DNA of 64,000 bases from Leptolinea tardivitalis (GCF_001050275.1 NZ_BBYA01000012.1:124001-188000), one strand, 5' to 3'. Counted from the first letter of the stretch, positions 1-8,063 are shown. The notes: generated by a model from the letters alone, not told the origin. Made by a program: numbers and translations.

Positions 1-1
1 T

Positions 2-1621
2 TCGTTCCAGGCTGACCTTGACCTGGCGCCCGGTGAATCACGTGACCTGCTGGTGATGCTGGGCATCGGCGAAAGCGGCAGTTTCGGCAAATGCACTGTC
101 GAAGAATTTGGCTCTGTCAGCCGGGCGGAGAAAGAGCTTCAAACGTTAAAAAGCACGCTTCATTCCCGGTTGGAATCGCTGAAGGTGGAGACCCCCGATC
201 CAGAATTCAACTCCATGATGAACGTCTGGGCGCCCTACAACAGTCAGGTCAGTTTCAACTGGTCGCGGTCAGCCTCGCTGGTGTATAACGGTGAACGCAA
301 CGGACTCGGTTTCCGGGATTCAGTTCAGGATGTGCTGGGCATTCTGGCAGCCGACCCCGAAGCGGCCCGCTCGCGCCTGGAATTGATGCTCACCGGTCAG
401 GTTGCCTGCGGTGGAGCCATACCGGTCATCAAACCGTTTGACCATCATCCCGGCTCCGAGCCTGCCCCCGCCGATGAACATTTCCGGTCAGATGACTGCC
501 TCTGGTTTTTTAACGCCATTCCGGTGTATGTGGCTGAAACCGGGGATGAGGCGTTCTACCGTAAAATCCTGCCGTATGCCGATCACGGAGAAGCCACCGT
601 GCTCGGTCACCTGCGGCGGGCGCTGGAATTCAATCTCGAACGCACCGGCAGACACGGTCTGCCCTGCGGTCTCGAGGCTGATTGGAATGACTGCCTTAAA
701 CTGGGATACCACGGTGAAAGTCTGTTTGTCGCTTTCCAACTCTCCATGGGGTTGGCCGTCTATGCCGAAGTGGCCGGGCGGCTGGGTCTCCCGGCAGAAG
801 CCGAATGGGCCCGGAAGCAGCGTGAAGTGCTAAACACCAGCATTCAAAAACACTGCTGGGATGGAGAATGGTTCATCTGGGCCATCGGTGAAGACGGCAC
901 GGTTTATGGGACGAAAGATTTCGCCGAAGGGCAGGTCTATCTGAACACACAGGTCTGGTCTGTTATCAGCGGGGCGGCCACTCCCGAACAGGCTGAGAAA
1001 GCCATGCAGACCGTCAAAGACCGCCTGGCTACCCCCTACGGCCTGATGCTTTCCGCTCCTCCCTTTATAAAAACCTCCATCGATGTAATGCGGGCTGTCC
1101 TGTTCAACCCGGGCATTAAAGAAAACGCCGGCATCTTCAACCATACCCAGGGATGGGGCGTAATGGCGGAATGCCTGCTGGGTCATGGTGACCGCGCTTA
1201 TGAGTACTACCGGGCTTTCATGCCGGCTGCCTATAACGACCGCGCAGAAGTTCGTCAATGCGAACCATATGTGCAGGCACAAACCACCTATGCGGGTATT
1301 TCTCCCCGCCCTGGCAATGCCCGCACCACCTGGTTGACCGGTGCTGCCGCCTGGGCGTATTTTTCTGCCACCCATTACCTGTTGGGCATCCGCCCTGAAA
1401 TCGATGGGCTGCGCATTGATCCCTGCATCCCATCCACCTGGCCGGGTTTCAAAGTCATCCGCCAGTTCCGCGGTAAACGTCTTGAAATTGTGGTATCGAA
1501 CCCGAACCATGTCTGCCGGGGAGTCACGTCGCTTGTATTGAATGGTGAAACGATGGAAGGGTCATTGCTTCCCATCCAATTGTTGAAAAATGAAAACAGG
1601 GTTACCGTCACTCTGGGTTGA
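2..1621 (+). CDS. GH94 family glycoside phosphorylase (partial, 5' end outside window)
   Basis: The reading frame is open from the first bases, so the gene begins upstream; 539 codons are visible. The product resembles the C-terminal (alpha/alpha)6 catalytic part of GH94 disaccharide phosphorylases (cellobiose/cellodextrin/chitobiose type, formerly glycosyltransferase 36). These cytoplasmic enzymes split beta-glucosides with phosphate to give a sugar 1-phosphate. The family motif ADWNDCL (about nt 677-697) carries the catalytic acid Asp, and further family-like segments are NTQVWSVISG and the C-terminal GLRIDPCIPSTWPGF stretch. The specific substrate cannot be read from the sequence. A terminator hairpin follows the stop, so this is the last gene of its transcript. 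Confidence 0.88.
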   Translation, partial: SFQADLDLAPGESRDLLVMLGIGESGSFGKCTVEEFGSVSRAEKELQTLKSTLHSRLESLKVETPDPEFNSMMNVWAPYNSQVSFNWSRSASLVYNGERNGLGFRDSVQDVLGILAADPEAARSRLELMLTGQVACGGAIPVIKPFDHHPGSEPAPADEHFRSDDCLWFFNAIPVYVAETGDEAFYRKILPYADHGEATVLGHLRRALEFNLERTGRHGLPCGLEADWNDCLKLGYHGESLFVAFQLSMGLAVYAEVAGRLGLPAEAEWARKQREVLNTSIQKHCWDGEWFIWAIGEDGTVYGTKDFAEGQVYLNTQVWSVISGAATPEQAEKAMQTVKDRLATPYGLMLSAPPFIKTSIDVMRAVLFNPGIKENAGIFNHTQGWGVMAECLLGHGDRAYEYYRAFMPAAYNDRAEVRQCEPYVQAQTTYAGISPRPGNARTTWLTGAAAWAYFSATHYLLGIRPEIDGLRIDPCIPSTWPGFKVIRQFRGKRLEIVVSNPNHVCRGVTSLVLNGETMEGSLLPIQLLKNENRVTVTLG

Positions 1622-1642
1622 AATCCAATTTTAATCGCCTTC

Positions 1643-1688
1643 AAACCATCCCCGGCTTCACCTGCATGGGGATGGTTTTTTCTTTGTT
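1643..1688 (+). terminator. Intrinsic terminator after the GH94 gene
   Basis: The arms AAACCATCCCC and GGGGATGGTTT form a near-perfect stem around a loop of about 14 nt, followed directly by TTTTCTTTG. It lies 22 bases after the phosphorylase stop. Confidence 0.85.
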
Positions 1689-1820
1689 TGATTCTAAATA
1701 ATATGAATATCCTGTGAAAACAATCAAAATCTATTTACATCACCTTCACAATTTCTATACATATTGCCTGTATAGTGTATTCATCATAAATGAGTAAACA
1801 GTTGGTTTTTGAGGAGATGT

Positions 1821-2441
1821 ATGAATAAATTCGTAAGAATACTACTGGTAATTTTGGCCGCCCTGATCGTGGCAGCCGGTGGTTTCTGGAGTGGAATGCA
1901 GTTTAGCCGGCGACAGGCAGTCTCATTGCCAGGACCAGCCGCCATCACTACAGATACAGCAAATGGTATTACCCCGGGTGACCGGTCATCGCGGAACCGT
2001 CCAGAAGCACCCTCTGCCGGTGATTCTTCACAAGAATCACAGAACAAATCAGACGAGAATTCCCCTGAACGATCGTTTGACTCTGGAAGAATGGCAAAAG
2101 GCTTTTCAAATCACAACAGAATGGAAAACCGTGATTTCTTCGGAAATCCCCCCTCGTTTCGGCCGCAGGCTCCCGGCATGATGATGAACCAGCCCTTTGA
2201 AAATAACGATCGCGGAATGACCTTTGGCGGCCATATTTTGAGCGGCGGTCTGATGTTCTTCGGTCTGTTGTTTCCGCTTGGATTTGCAATTTTGATGGTT
2301 CTTGGTATCATCATACTATTCCGTATGGTGCGCCATCCTCAAACAGCACCGGTTGTCACCAGCACAGCTAAATGTTCAAAATGCGGAAACAGCATCCAGG
2401 TCGGGTGGAAACACTGCCCTGAATGCGGTGAAATAATTTAG
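1821..2441 (+). CDS. Two-TM membrane protein with C-terminal zinc ribbon
   Basis: 206 residues, function unknown. The chosen ATG has GAGGAGA four bases upstream; an in-frame TTG at 1809 is upstream of this ribosome binding site and is unlikely. Visible architecture: a hydrophobic N-terminal segment (about residues 5-23) resembling a signal anchor, a Ser/Asn/Pro-rich low-complexity linker, a second long hydrophobic segment (about residues 140-170), then a CxxC-x10-CxxC zinc ribbon (CSKCG and CPECG) at the C terminus. If both hydrophobic segments span the membrane, the linker is outside and the ribbon is cytoplasmic. Zinc-ribbon membrane proteins of this sort are common in Chloroflexota, but I do not recognise a named family. 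It is monocistronic, between two terminators. Confidence 0.72.
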   Translation: MNKFVRILLVILAALIVAAGGFWSGMQFSRRQAVSLPGPAAITTDTANGITPGDRSSRNRPEAPSAGDSSQESQNKSDENSPERSFDSGRMAKGFSNHNRMENRDFFGNPPSFRPQAPGMMMNQPFENNDRGMTFGGHILSGGLMFFGLLFPLGFAILMVLGIIILFRMVRHPQTAPVVTSTAKCSKCGNSIQVGWKHCPECGEII

Positions 2442-2461
2442 ATAATCCTCCCCTCCCTCAA

Positions 2462-2540
2462 GTTGGGCAAGCAACCGAACACACGATTGCCCAGCATGTA
2501 ATACGCAAAAAGGGCAGCCGCCAATGCCCTTTTTGCTTTT
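2462..2540 (+). terminator. Two successive hairpins, the second an intrinsic terminator
   Basis: The first inverted repeat is GTTGGGCAA / TTGCCCAGC (2462-2495). The second is AAAAAGGGC / GCCCTTTTT (about 2507-2534), running into TTTTTGCTTTT. Together they separate the zinc-ribbon gene from the convergent response-regulator gene. Confidence 0.75.
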
Positions 2541-2567
2541 AAATGAGGGACCTCACGGGTAACGTTT

Positions 2568-3347
2568 TTATGATTTCGTGCGATCTGTCGCCAGTTTATA
2601 TCCCAACCCTTCACGCGCCAGGATCAATTGCGGCCGTGATGGATTCACTTCCAACTTGCGTCGCAATAAATAGATCACATACTTGATCCGGTTTACTGCC
2701 TTGGGATCGTTTTGTCCCCAGACCTCTTCCGCAATAGTGGCATGGTCAACCCAACGGGGAGTGTGCCGCCCAAGGCAATACAATACATCGAACTCGCGGC
2801 GGGCCAGCGCTATCGATTCATCTCGAATCTTGACTTCGCGGGTATCGGGATCCAGGCTCATTTCCAGATTAGGGAATTCCATCAACCCGGATGGTGCAGA
2901 AATCTGCCGCGAACGGTTGACAACGGTGTTCACCCTGGCCACCAGCTCTGCCGGATGGAACGGCTTGGTGATGTAATCATCCGCGCCCATCTGAAGACCT
3001 TTGACAATATCTTCTTTCTGGTTTTTTGCCGAAACAATAACCACAGGCGCCGGGGTTATTTTTCGAATATTGGCAAAGGTTTCCATCCCATCCATATCCG
3101 GCATCATCAGATCCAGAAGGATCAGGTCAGGCCAGATGCGTGAAATCTTGTCAATGGCCGCCTGACCGCTATCTGCACCTGAGACGTCAATCCCGGCGTT
3201 GGACAGGATATATTTCAATAAACCAACTGTCTCGGGTTCATCGTCAACAATCATAACCCTCCTGCGGGGAGTGGCCGGATCCAATCGATCCAGGTCAAGT
3301 CCAGTGGGCAGGGCTGACTTATCTGAGTAAGATGGCGCAACGCTCAT
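2568..3347 (-). CDS. OmpR-type response regulator (orphan)
   Basis: 259 residues. The start is set at the ATG preceded by AAGGAGAA (nt 3353-3360 on the plus strand); a longer in-frame version from 3425 would put this site inside the gene. A short N-terminal extension (about 30 residues) precedes a receiver domain with the acidic pair in IVDDEPE, phospho-acceptor D79 in LILLDLMMPDMDG, the conserved Ser in VIVSAKN and the Lys in ITKPF. A C-terminal winged-helix DNA-binding domain follows (REFDVLYCLGRHTPRWV ... VIYLLRRKLE). No histidine kinase gene is adjacent, so its partner must lie elsewhere. It should be a transcription regulator acting as a dimer on DNA; targets are unknown. Confidence 0.9.
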   Translation of the reverse strand: MSVAPSYSDKSALPTGLDLDRLDPATPRRRVMIVDDEPETVGLLKYILSNAGIDVSGADSGQAAIDKISRIWPDLILLDLMMPDMDGMETFANIRKITPAPVVIVSAKNQKEDIVKGLQMGADDYITKPFHPAELVARVNTVVNRSRQISAPSGLMEFPNLEMSLDPDTREVKIRDESIALARREFDVLYCLGRHTPRWVDHATIAEEVWGQNDPKAVNRIKYVIYLLRRKLEVNPSRPQLILAREGLGYKLATDRTKS

Positions 3348-3536
3348 CTGTATTCTCCTTTCATGGTTGGGGAGAAAGCGACGGTCTTTTACGTTTCCCT
3401 TAATTGGTCGGGGCTCTCCAACCACAGCACGACTTATTGGTTACACGGCTGTAATATCAACCTAAGTTTATTCTATTCATCTACCAATTTCAAGTAGAAA
3501 AGGCTGGTTTTAAGAAAATCGGAGGTTTTTATCAGA

Positions 3537-3992
3537 TTAAACCGATACCAATTCCTGTTTCTTACCAATCCAACGAACCCGGGGAGCCATTCCAACTTGA
3601 TTGACAGCTACAGCCAAACGGCGGTCATACGTCCATAATTCTTTATCCAACTTTTCAGCCAATGCCAGGTAATGGGGATCGCATCCCAAAGGCAGGTTAT
3701 ATCGTTCTGATAGTTGAAGTGCCCGCACATGCAATTCGGTTTCATCCACAAGATGGATGGGTAGAGCCCGGCAGGCCTGTAGAATCGACTGCACCGTACG
3801 CGGACTTAAAATCCCCTGCCGCAGGTAGGTGGAAAGAATGTTGGTTACATCATAAAACAAATTTGAGGGAGCCAGAATCCGGCGGTCTTCCTTTTCCCAG
3901 CGGTCCCACAGTGTTTTAATGGCATTGTTGCGCGGGAATGTGGTTAGTTGGACGACGGGTCCCGGATCAATACAGATGATCTGACTGCTCAA
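3537..3992 (-). CDS. PIN-domain ribonuclease toxin (VapC-like)
   Basis: 151 residues, close to the usual VapC length. PIN-type acidic residues are visible: D9 in ICIDPG, an acidic position in FYDVTNIL (Asp where many VapCs have Glu), the Asp of GCDPHYLALAE and the Asp of WTYDRRL. Characterised PIN toxins are Mg-dependent endoribonucleases that cut tRNA or rRNA. The gene overlaps the end of the antitoxin gene by 26 bases, the usual coupled arrangement. The DPGPV start in place of the common D-A/S-S/N motif makes it a divergent family member; toxicity is inferred from context, not proven. Confidence 0.8.
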   Translation of the reverse strand: MSSQIICIDPGPVVQLTTFPRNNAIKTLWDRWEKEDRRILAPSNLFYDVTNILSTYLRQGILSPRTVQSILQACRALPIHLVDETELHVRALQLSERYNLPLGCDPHYLALAEKLDKELWTYDRRLAVAVNQVGMAPRVRWIGKKQELVSV

Positions 3993-4263
3993 TTTGATCC
4001 TCCCGGATTTCTGTCAAGACATCTTCCGGCAGCCGCAGCAACCGGCCTGCCAGATCTTCTTTTACATTTTCGCGCGATTGTGCCACCAGGGTGCGCCATT
4101 CGGGCGGTTTTTCAAGAGCATTCAGGTGGTCATATTGTTCTTGCGAAAGAAGAACAGCCAGGGGTTGTCCGTCGCGTTCGATGAAGACCGGTTCACGGCG
4201 GGCAGCGGAAAACAATTCGCCCAGATGAATACGGGCATAGGTGGCGGTGACCTTTACAGGCAT
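3967..4263 (-). CDS. Phd/YefM-type antitoxin
   Basis: 98 residues. The N-terminal half (VKVTATYARIHLGELFSAA, then EPVFIERDGQPLAVLLS) matches the Phd/YefM fold, which dimerises, binds its own operator and neutralises the partner through a flexible C-terminal tail. The tail here is Glu/Leu-rich. The ATG has GGAGAAGA eight bases upstream. The gene precedes and overlaps the PIN toxin gene. Autoregulation is likely, because a TTAATTAATTAA-centred palindrome sits just before the start codon. Confidence 0.82.
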   Translation of the reverse strand: MPVKVTATYARIHLGELFSAARREPVFIERDGQPLAVLLSQEQYDHLNALEKPPEWRTLVAQSRENVKEDLAGRLLRLPEDVLTEIREDQIEQSDHLY

Positions 4264-4281
4264 GGCGAAATCTTCTCCACA

Positions 4282-4298
4282 GGTTAATTAATTAAACC
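4282..4298 (-). promoter_or_regulatory. Candidate toxin-antitoxin operator palindrome
   Basis: GGTTAATTAATTAAACC is palindromic around the centre (inner 12 bp perfect, outer GGT/ACC broken by one extra A). It ends 18 bp before the antitoxin start, where Phd-type antitoxins usually bind. This is a location-based inference. Confidence 0.45.
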
Positions 4299-4361
4299 AT
4301 TAATCATCATTATATCTTCCGGGAGAAGCTCTGGCAAGTCAGAAAATTTTATCCACACCGT

Positions 4362-4377
4362 TGCACTATTCGTGCCA
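4362..4377 (-). promoter_or_regulatory. Possible sigma-54 (-24/-12) promoter upstream of the toxin-antitoxin genes
   Basis: Read on the minus strand the site is TGGCACGAATAGTGCA. It differs from the sigma-54 consensus TGGCACG-N4-TTGCA at a single position, and the GG and GC elements have the correct 10-nt separation. The predicted start near 4351 would give an 88-nt leader before the antitoxin gene. A chance match in 64 kb is not excluded, but an rpoN gene is present in the same window. Confidence 0.35.
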
Positions 4378-4397
4378 GTTCGCTCTTGATTTAAATC

Positions 4398-4430
4398 AAA
4401 GGTCTCAGAGCCATAGACTCTGAGACCTTT
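4398..4430 (-). terminator. Hairpin at the end of the PTS operon
   Basis: A perfect 13-bp stem, AAAGGTCTCAGAG / CTCTGAGACCTTT, with a 7-nt loop lies 26 bases beyond the EIIC stop. The T-run after the stem is short on the minus strand, so termination may be imperfect. Confidence 0.75.
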
Positions 4431-4456
4431 CAACCAGTAATGTGTATCTAATTCGT

Positions 4457-5782
4457 TTATTTGAACAGGCCGGAGACGAAGGCCAGGATGGAGCCGACTA
4501 CACCGAAATCGGTGTCGCCGAAGCAGCTGTTCGGGATTCCGATGGCGCTGATGGCGCGCAGGGAAGTACCGGCCAGCAGGGTAAAGAGCAAACCGGTCAA
4601 GAATCCACCCAGAACGGCACCCTTCCAACCGCCGGTAGCGTTACCGTACACACCAGAGGTGCCACCCACGAAGAAGTGGATGATCATGGAAGGCAGGATG
4701 ACGCCGCCGAGCAAGCCCATAGAGGAACCAGCGGGCAGGGTGGCAAGCTGCAGACCCAGGGCAACGATACCACCAACAATGGAGGTCAGGTAGCCAACCA
4801 AAACGGCATTCTGGCCGTAGGGGAAGACAACCGGGCAGTCCAGAGCAGGGGTCGCATTGGGGACAATCTTTTCGGCGAAACCGCGGAAAGCGGGAACGAT
4901 GTCGGCCAGGATCATGCGAACGCCGAGCAAGATGACACCAACACCACCGGCGAAGGTCAAGCCTTGAATGAAAGCGTTCAACCACCAGGCATCCGTGTTA
5001 CCGAAATCTTTCCCAACACCTTCAACACCAACAGCACCCAGGGCAGCGATGGTGGAGATGAGGTAGATAATGAACATGACGGAGCCCATGGCAATCAAGG
5101 GTTCGCGCATGAAACCAATCCAGCTCGGGAACTTGATGTTTTCGGTGGATTCTTTGGGATCGCCAATTTTTTCACCCAACCAGCCGGAGAGAACATAGTT
5201 GGTTGTGCCAAAGTGACCCATGACGAAGTCTTTTGATCCAATGACTTTTTCCATAAAGGGAGCAGAGAGCCAGGGGAAGAAGACCATCATGAAGCCAACG
5301 ATAATGGCGGCTACAGCGATGAGGGCAACTTCAGAGCCACCTTTGAAAATGGTGAGTCCCAGAATACCGGTCACAAGTACAGAGGCAAACAGCGTGTGAT
5401 GGCCGGTGAGGAATACGTACTTCATAGGGGTGATGCGGGCCAGCAGCAGGTTGATGAGGAACGCGAAGAAGAACACCAGGGAGATCTGGGTTCCATACAG
5501 TTCCTGGGCTTTGGCTGTGAAGACTTCATTCACAGGAAGGGCGCCCTGCAGGCCGAAACCTTGCTGCATCAATGAACCAAGAGGAGTAATAGCACCAATA
5601 ACAATATTTGCACCGCCGCTCAGGATCAGGAAACCAATAATGGTTTTGACGGTCCCGGAGACAACAATTTCGAAGGGTTTCTTTAATGAAATCAAACCGA
5701 TCATGGCAATGAGACCGACCAGAATGGACGGTTTGCTCATGATTTGAACAAGAACATCAAGAATTGCTTTCAGGAAATCCAT
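4457..5782 (-). CDS. ulaA-like: PTS EIIC permease, ascorbate (UlaA/SgaT) type
   Basis: 441 residues, very hydrophobic, with about 10-12 membrane segments, similar in length to E. coli UlaA. Family-like stretches include GTVKTIIGFLILSGGA, LARITPMKYVFLTGHH, GVRMILADIVPAFRG and IVPNATPALDCPVVFPYGQN. EIIC moves the sugar across the inner membrane while EIIB phosphorylates it. The ATG has AGGAGG nine bases upstream. It is the last gene of the operon and is followed by a hairpin. The UlaA family is specific for L-ascorbate where studied, but the ulaG/D/E/F catabolic genes are missing here and SIS isomerases are present, so the true substrate may differ. Confidence 0.85.
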   Translation of the reverse strand: MDFLKAILDVLVQIMSKPSILVGLIAMIGLISLKKPFEIVVSGTVKTIIGFLILSGGANIVIGAITPLGSLMQQGFGLQGALPVNEVFTAKAQELYGTQISLVFFFAFLINLLLARITPMKYVFLTGHHTLFASVLVTGILGLTIFKGGSEVALIAVAAIIVGFMMVFFPWLSAPFMEKVIGSKDFVMGHFGTTNYVLSGWLGEKIGDPKESTENIKFPSWIGFMREPLIAMGSVMFIIYLISTIAALGAVGVEGVGKDFGNTDAWWLNAFIQGLTFAGGVGVILLGVRMILADIVPAFRGFAEKIVPNATPALDCPVVFPYGQNAVLVGYLTSIVGGIVALGLQLATLPAGSSMGLLGGVILPSMIIHFFVGGTSGVYGNATGGWKGAVLGGFLTGLLFTLLAGTSLRAISAIGIPNSCFGDTDFGVVGSILAFVSGLFK

Positions 5783-5797
5783 GATTCAAAATCCTCC

Positions 5798-6103
5798 TTA
5801 TTTATTTTTCTTTGCCAGAAGTTCTTTGAAGACCGGTACAAGGGCGGCTTCAATTTCCTTCTCGTCAAACAGGTTGTGAACCTCAATGACCGGAATATCC
5901 TGTGATTCCTTGAGACGGGGACCAAATTCGGTGGAGGTTACAAACAGGTCTGGCCAGAGGGATTTTGCGGTACTGATATCGCCAACTTCAACGCTAAATT
6001 CACGTTCATCGATACCATTGCGTTTCAGCACACGTTCAACGCCCATTTTGACCAGCAATCCACTTCCCAGGCCCATCCCACAAATGGCAGCAATCTTAAT
6101 CAC
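5798..6103 (-). CDS. ulaB-like: PTS EIIB phosphocarrier, ascorbate/galactitol type
   Basis: 101 residues, usual for the separate EIIB of the ascorbate system. The active-site Cys is C8 in the loop ICGMGLGSG; in this family it receives phosphate from EIIA and passes it to the sugar in EIIC. The start codon is GTG, supported by AAAGGAG (nt 6114-6120 on the plus strand) ten bases upstream. It lies 15 bases before the EIIC gene in the same transcript. Confidence 0.88.
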   Translation of the reverse strand: MIKIAAICGMGLGSGLLVKMGVERVLKRNGIDEREFSVEVGDISTAKSLWPDLFVTSTEFGPRLKESQDIPVIEVHNLFDEKEIEAALVPVFKELLAKKNK

Positions 6104-6140
6104 GTGGGTGTAACTCCTTTCTAGATGACTTTAATGCAAA

Positions 6141-6230
6141 TTATTTTGCCAGGATGCCGAGAACAAGGGCTACTACAGCCAGTCCCAAAGCTATCCAGCC
6201 ACTGCGATCACGGCGAGCTTTGTCATCCAT
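6141..6230 (-). CDS. 29-residue single-span membrane peptide inside the PTS operon
   Basis: A short reading frame with a strong ribosome binding site (AAAGGAGG, about 9 bases before ATG) fills an otherwise empty slot between the SIS and EIIB genes. The peptide begins MDDKARRDRSG, a charged cytoplasmic-looking head, and continues as one hydrophobic helix of about 16 residues (WIALGLAVVALVLGILAK) with a terminal Lys. It looks like a small regulatory or stabilising subunit of the transporter, comparable in style to other micro-membrane proteins, but I know no named family. Codon structure, ribosome site and operon position support translation; function is inference. Confidence 0.62.
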   Translation of the reverse strand: MDDKARRDRSGWIALGLAVVALVLGILAK

Positions 6231-6263
6231 AATAAATGCCTCCTTTCTTTGAGAATTACTTGA

Positions 6264-6857
6264 TCAATGAACGCGATACGCGGTTGGATCATTGGCACAG
6301 ATACGTGCTTCAACCAACTCGCAAATCAGATGGGTGAGGATCAATTGCACCTCTTCCAGCGACTGCCAGTTACACGGAGGAAGGGCAATGCCGATATTGG
6401 CCTCTTTGTATAGTTTGCCCGTCCAACCGCTAAACCCGATCGTGGTGACACCTGCGCTATTTGCGGCGCGAATCGCTTCGATAATGTTTGGTGAATTTCC
6501 GCTGCATGAGTACCCGACAAATACATCTCCGGGTTTCAGGCAACCCACCACCTGCCGTTTGTAAATCTGGTCAAAACCAAAATCATTGCCGGTGGCGGTC
6601 AAACCGGCCAGTCCGGGCAGGGAAAATGCGGCCAATGGCCCGCGTTGATAACGGAATCGGCCAACAAATTCCCCGATCATCTGGTCGGCGTTACAGGCAC
6701 CGCCGCCGTTTCCGGCTGCAAACAATTTGTGGCCGGTTTCAAATGCCGTGGCAATCACATCAACAGCCTGTGAAATTTCTGGCATATGTTTGGCATATTC
6801 CAGAACCTCGGTCATTTCTCGTATCTTGAAATCAAGCCTGGCATCCAGGTTACCCAT
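6264..6857 (-). CDS. SIS-domain sugar-phosphate isomerase (GmhA-like), copy 1
   Basis: 197 residues, one SIS (sugar isomerase) fold like phosphoheptose isomerase GmhA. Sugar-phosphate loops are visible as AAGNGGGACNADQ and GYSCSGNSPN. It aligns without gaps to the next gene upstream (6916-7509), and both end in ANDPTAYRVH, so they arose by tandem duplication. Compared with copy 2 and with GmhA, the Ser in GNGGSA is Gly and the Thr in STSGNS is Cys, so substrate or activity may have changed. RBS GGAGGG precedes the ATG by 9 bases. It probably acts on the sugar phosphate delivered by the PTS, possibly as a heteromer with copy 2. Confidence 0.82.
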   Translation of the reverse strand: MGNLDARLDFKIREMTEVLEYAKHMPEISQAVDVIATAFETGHKLFAAGNGGGACNADQMIGEFVGRFRYQRGPLAAFSLPGLAGLTATGNDFGFDQIYKRQVVGCLKPGDVFVGYSCSGNSPNIIEAIRAANSAGVTTIGFSGWTGKLYKEANIGIALPPCNWQSLEEVQLILTHLICELVEARICANDPTAYRVH

Positions 6858-6915
6858 AATAATTAACCCTCCAACACTCTTTCCGATACTTATTTCTTAT
6901 ACCGATAGTTGTTTT

Positions 6916-7509
6916 CTAATGAACCCGATAGGCTGTGGGATCATTGGCTGTAACCCGTTTTTCCACCAGCTCGCAGATGATATGGGTGACAAAGAGGTGA
7001 GCTTCTTCCATCATCTGCGGATCGGTCATCGGGAAGGCAATGGCAATATCCACTTCATGGCGCAACTGGCCGTCAGTTCCACACAAACCTACGGTGGTGG
7101 CCCCGTTCGATTTCGCCGCTCGAACAGCTTCGATCACATTGGGTGAATTTCCACTGGTGCTGTATCCCACAAATACATCACCTTTTTTCAACAGGGCTTT
7201 TGCCTGACGGGCAAACACCTGGTCATATCCGAAATCATTGCCCACGGCTGTCATGCCAGCCGGGCCGGGGAAGGAGATGGCGCCGTACGGTCCGCGGTTG
7301 TAGTTCAACCGGCCGATGAATTCCCCGATCAACTGATCGGCATTGCTGGCGCTGCCGCCATTTCCGGCAGAAGCCAGAAGATGACCGGTTTCAAAAGCAG
7401 TGGCAATGGCATCTGCCGCCTGTTCGATCTCGGGCATTTCTTTCATATAGGTAAGGTATTCCCTTACCTGGGCGATCTTTTGGTCCATTCGGCTTTCATA
7501 CGTGTCCAT
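6916..7509 (-). CDS. SIS-domain sugar-phosphate isomerase (GmhA-like), copy 2
   Basis: 197 residues, SIS fold. The loops SAGNGGSASNADQ and GYSTSGNSPN match the canonical GmhA-like pattern, so this copy keeps the typical phosphate-binding Ser/Thr residues. The start has GGAGGA about 9 bases upstream. It lies between the EIIA gene and its own paralogue. In GmhA the reaction is aldose/ketose isomerisation of sedoheptulose 7-phosphate; here the PTS context argues for catabolism of an imported sugar phosphate rather than heptose biosynthesis. Confidence 0.85.
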   Translation of the reverse strand: MDTYESRMDQKIAQVREYLTYMKEMPEIEQAADAIATAFETGHLLASAGNGGSASNADQLIGEFIGRLNYNRGPYGAISFPGPAGMTAVGNDFGYDQVFARQAKALLKKGDVFVGYSTSGNSPNVIEAVRAAKSNGATTVGLCGTDGQLRHEVDIAIAFPMTDPQMMEEAHLFVTHIICELVEKRVTANDPTAYRVH

Positions 7510-7604
7510 TGATAAAGGTCCTCCAACTTGCTTCTATTGACGTGCCGAGTCGGTACTTTTTAACTTGTTGCTACAAATAAAAAAAGGCTGCTTTTCCCAC
7601 GAAG

Positions 7605-8063
7605 TCAGTCACGCGGTGGTGCGGAATAAAATACATCGAGCAATTCAGCGGCTGTCTGGCATTTTTTTAACTTTTCAACATTCGCACTGTCACCCAGAAC
7701 AGAAGCCAGGTCTGCCAGACCCTGGATATGCCCCTGATGATCAATGGCGGCCAGGGCTACCAGCAGCCAGACGGGGTCATTGTCTTTATTTCCAAAATTT
7801 ACCGGAGTTTTTAGCTTAACCACCGCCATACTGGCTTTGATTACACCGTCTTCTGGGCGGGCGTGGGGTAGGGCGATCCCCGGCGCCACCACAATGTACG
7901 GGCCAAATTCTTTAGCCACCCGGATCATGGCATCTGAGAAGCGTTCTTCTGTGGCACCATCGGCAATAAAAAGTTTGCCGCAGGCGCGAATGGCATCCTG
8001 CCAGTCTTTTGCTTCCACATTCACCGCTGCCAGCGGGGGGCGTAATAACTCTTTGAGATTCAT
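7605..8063 (-). CDS. ulaC-like: PTS EIIA phosphocarrier (fructose/mannitol/ascorbate superfamily)
   Basis: 152 residues from the ATG at 8063; AGGAGG lies about 13 bases upstream, inside a 19-base gap after the regulator gene. The fold is EIIA type 2, with the phospho-accepting H67 in IALPHARPEDGV. It should accept phosphate from HPr and donate it to the EIIB Cys. It is clearly homologous to the C-terminal domain of the upstream regulator (shared patterns: ATEER, GPYxVVxPGIA, GVIKxxxAxV, FGNxxNDPV, AAID/AAVD). The operon therefore encodes two EIIA domains, one free and one fused to the repressor. Confidence 0.88.
   Translation of the reverse strand: MNLKELLRPPLAAVNVEAKDWQDAIRACGKLFIADGATEERFSDAMIRVAKEFGPYIVVAPGIALPHARPEDGVIKASMAVVKLKTPVNFGNKDNDPVWLLVALAAIDHQGHIQGLADLASVLGDSANVEKLKKCQTAAELLDVFYSAPPRD

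Noticed and set aside
830-1510. 226-codon open frame antisense to the GH94 gene
   Set aside because: The plus-strand frame carries the conserved phosphorylase motifs; the antisense frame has no recognisable domain or start signal.
4442-5236. 264-codon open frame on the plus strand across the EIIC gene
   Set aside because: It is antisense to a clear PTS permease, has low-complexity Gly/Asp/Gln composition, and no ribosome site; a shadow of EIIC codon bias.
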